Source of the DNA: Janthinobacterium sp. SUN073 | GTDB lineage: Bacteria; Pseudomonadota; Gammaproteobacteria; Burkholderiales; Burkholderiaceae_D | Length of the DNA: 64,000 bases | NCBI RefSeq assembly: GCF_030397665.1 | Contig: NZ_JAPUBT010000008.1 | Coordinates: 186,249-250,248, forward strand | Direction of reading: 5' to 3' | Part shown: positions 62,772 through 64,000 of the stretch, piece by piece | Position numbering within the stretch: position 1 is the first letter of the stretch | How the letters are laid out: every line of letters starts with the position of its first letter | The notes under the pieces: generated by a model | Seen by the model: the letters and a program-made list of their open reading frames with translations, nothing else | Databases searched by the model: none | What the model was told of the DNA's origin: nothing | Made by a program: the position numbers and the translations under genes

Positions 62772-63218
62772 TTACCGCGTAGAAATGGACATTTCCAGCA
62801 CGATACGCGCGACATTGACACTGCCATCCGCGGCCGGCTGTTCCTTCAGTTCGTCCAGCGCATACACCATCGTCACCATGGCGCCGGGCACGAACAGCGC
62901 GATGTCCTGCTTGCGGTGCGTATAGATGCTTTCGTCGACTGTCGAACCGTCAGCCAGGCGCAAGGTGAAGCTGTTGACCTGATCGCCACGGCGGCTGTCC
63001 TGGCCCGCGAAATACGTGCGTTCGATGCTGCCCGTCACCGTTTGCGTCTGGATGCGGCCGGCTTTGATGCTGTCCCACCATGCGTCCGAGGCAAACAGGC
63101 CGTGCCTGCCTTTCAGTCCCATGAGGGGCTTGGCGCTGTCGAGGGTGAGCGATTGCGTCCTGGTGACGCGAGCGGGGTCTTGTGCCAGGGCTTCGGTGAG
63201 GGTGTAGACAGGTATCAT
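62772..63218 (-). CDS. Uncharacterised 148-residue protein
   Basis: The start at 63218 (MIPVYTL) is the likely one. The protein is mixed alpha/beta with a GLKGRHGLFASDAWWDSIKAG block, a beta-rich middle (RTYFAGQDSRRGDQVNSFTLRLADG) and LFVPGAMVTMVYALDEL. No signal peptide. I do not recognise it. A 250-bp AT-richer spacer follows, with no convincing gene. Confidence 0.6.
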   Translation of the reverse strand: MIPVYTLTEALAQDPARVTRTQSLTLDSAKPLMGLKGRHGLFASDAWWDSIKAGRIQTQTVTGSIERTYFAGQDSRRGDQVNSFTLRLADGSTVDESIYTHRKQDIALFVPGAMVTMVYALDELKEQPAADGSVNVARIVLEMSISTR

Positions 63219-63248
63219 AAGGGTGCAAGAGTTCTTGTAAGCGCTCAC

Positions 63249-63656
63249 TCAATGTTTGCGCCGAATGACGTATGCATTGCCGGCGAGTTCAAAACCGAGC
63301 GTGGGATAGTAGGACATGGCATCGGGAGCGGAGAGCAATAGCAGGGACACTTCATCGCCGATGATGGCCTGGGTACGCTTGACCAGCTCCTTGCCGATAC
63401 CCAGGCCCTGGTAGTGCTTGTCGACGGCCAGGTCCGAGAGATAGCAGCAATACGCATGGTCGGTCAGCGACCGGGCCAGTCCCACAAGCTCGCCATCCAC
63501 CCATGCCGACAGCAACAGGCAAGGCGCGGCAAACATGCGCGCGATTCTCGGGAGCTCGCCGGTGGGCCGCTTGATGCCGGAGTGATCGAACACGCGAACG
63601 ACGTCCACCGGATCAAGCGGAAAGTTATGACGGTATTCGACAGTGATGTTTTTCAT
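63249..63656 (-). CDS. GNAT-family N-acetyltransferase
   Basis: A 135-residue protein starting at 63656. The acetyl-CoA-binding part LAVDKHYQGLGIGKELVKRT is complete, and the end MSYYPTLGFEL is typical of GNATs. It lies 30 bp upstream of the 62772 gene on the same strand, so the two may be cotranscribed. Confidence 0.85.
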   Translation of the reverse strand: MKNITVEYRHNFPLDPVDVVRVFDHSGIKRPTGELPRIARMFAAPCLLLSAWVDGELVGLARSLTDHAYCCYLSDLAVDKHYQGLGIGKELVKRTQAIIGDEVSLLLLSAPDAMSYYPTLGFELAGNAYVIRRKH

Positions 63657-63883
63657 TGGTTCACGAGTGTAAGGAGATCGCGCATGGGAAACCGCTTCTG
63701 CCAGATAATGGCGCAATAAGCGGTTCTGTCTTGCGGGCAGGGGCTGGCGCGTCATGAGGCTCCAGTCGCGCCATCAACAAGATGCATGCCCGCATTTAAC
63801 GCTCATCAAGACCGAGGCGGCCAGGTCACGCAAGCAGGCACGCTGAAACTTATCTGATAAAGAACAAACTTGGCAAGGTGAGG

Positions 63884-64000
63884 TGTACTGTCAATAGCGG
63901 ACACTCTTGTTTCAAGCCGCCCGTAGCTGTTTGCTGAATTTTTCAGCGAACAACGCGGGTGGAACATTGCCGAGGCGCGAGTGGCGCCGCTGGCGGTTGT
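63884..64000 (-). mobile_element. IS3-family element, right-edge fragment (end and transposase C-terminus)
   Basis: The terminal sequence TGTACTGTCAATAGCGGACAC begins at 63884 and reads as an IS3-type end. On the minus strand the reading frame enters from beyond the window. The rest of the element lies outside. Confidence 0.8.
63912..64000 (-). CDS. IS3-family transposase (OrfB/rve type), C-terminal fragment
   Basis: On the minus strand the last 28 codons read NRQRRHSRLGNVPPALFAEK and SKQLRAA with a TGA stop at 63912-63914. The Arg-Arg-His-Ser-x-Leu-Gly motif is the typical C-terminal end of IS3-family integrase-core transposases. Confidence 0.85.
   Translation of the reverse strand, partial: NRQRRHSRLGNVPPALFAEKFSKQLRAA

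Noticed and set aside
62678..62782. A 34-codon frame with a nearby AGGAGA, in the AT-richer spacer
   Set aside because: It overlaps the 3' end of the 62772 gene, has no recognisable features, and its RBS spacing is long. It may be chance.

Overview
The window is GC-rich chromosomal DNA from a Gram-negative bacterium. Gene content fits a betaproteobacterium of the Burkholderiales, most likely Oxalobacteraceae (Janthinobacterium/Massilia/Duganella type). The pointers are an outer-membrane porin of the Burkholderiales kind, MsbA, many lipoprotein signal peptides, a Gcr-type SpecificRecomb protein and abundant LysR regulators. This placement is inference; no rRNA or tRNA gene is present to confirm it.

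Layout. (1) 1-12.6 kb is an envelope and stress block: a patatin-like phospholipase (cut by the left edge), a DUF883/holin/YqjK-like membrane operon, a ferritin-like protein, two lipoproteins (OmpA-type and DUF4398), an AsmA protein, three glycine-zipper proteins, a Crp/Fnr regulator, tiny membrane proteins and a large M16 peptidase. (2) 12.8-25 kb holds a TerC-CBS protein, a DUF3617 protein, a porin, a recombinase-like/phospholipase D pair, a lipid-phosphate operon (PAP2, diacylglycerol kinase-like, metallophosphoesterase), a small gene behind two LexA boxes, and an AI-2E family permease. (3) 25-40.9 kb holds a DUF1501/DUF1800 pair, two mirror-image LysR-alcohol dehydrogenase pairs, a glycerate kinase, YnfA, TerB-like and TerC genes facing an NhaR-type regulator, a ClC channel, a MarR regulator and two tandem MORN-repeat genes. 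(4) 40.9-43.3 kb is msbA flanked by two copies of a 158-bp MITE-like element, with a separate long palindrome upstream. (5) 43.3-54.4 kb is the most striking block. After a surface-antigen-like protein and a Dyp peroxidase come a MocR regulator, moaA, a small winged-helix gene, and a tight operon of a YdeP-type molybdopterin oxidoreductase, cydAB, a bestrophin and fdhD. The promoter regions of moaA and of the oxidoreductase share a CTGTAC direct-repeat module. (6) 54.5-64 kb holds an amidohydrolase, RNase Z, a frameshifted Sel1 gene, two GNATs, a TetR/MFS pair with a visible promoter and operator, a ProX-type deacylase, and the end of an IS3-family element at the right edge.

How the genes may work together. 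The molybdoenzyme block joins cofactor synthesis (MoaA), a sulfurtransferase that activates formate-dehydrogenase-type enzymes (FdhD), the molybdoenzyme itself and a cyanide-insensitive-type bd quinol oxidase. This looks like one electron-transfer module under shared control. The strongest regulatory signals elsewhere are two tandem LexA boxes, a perfect 13-bp-arm palindrome between terC and the NhaR-type gene, and a consensus promoter with an operator-like dyad in front of the MFS gene. No CRISPR array, tRNA, rRNA, prophage or integron was seen.
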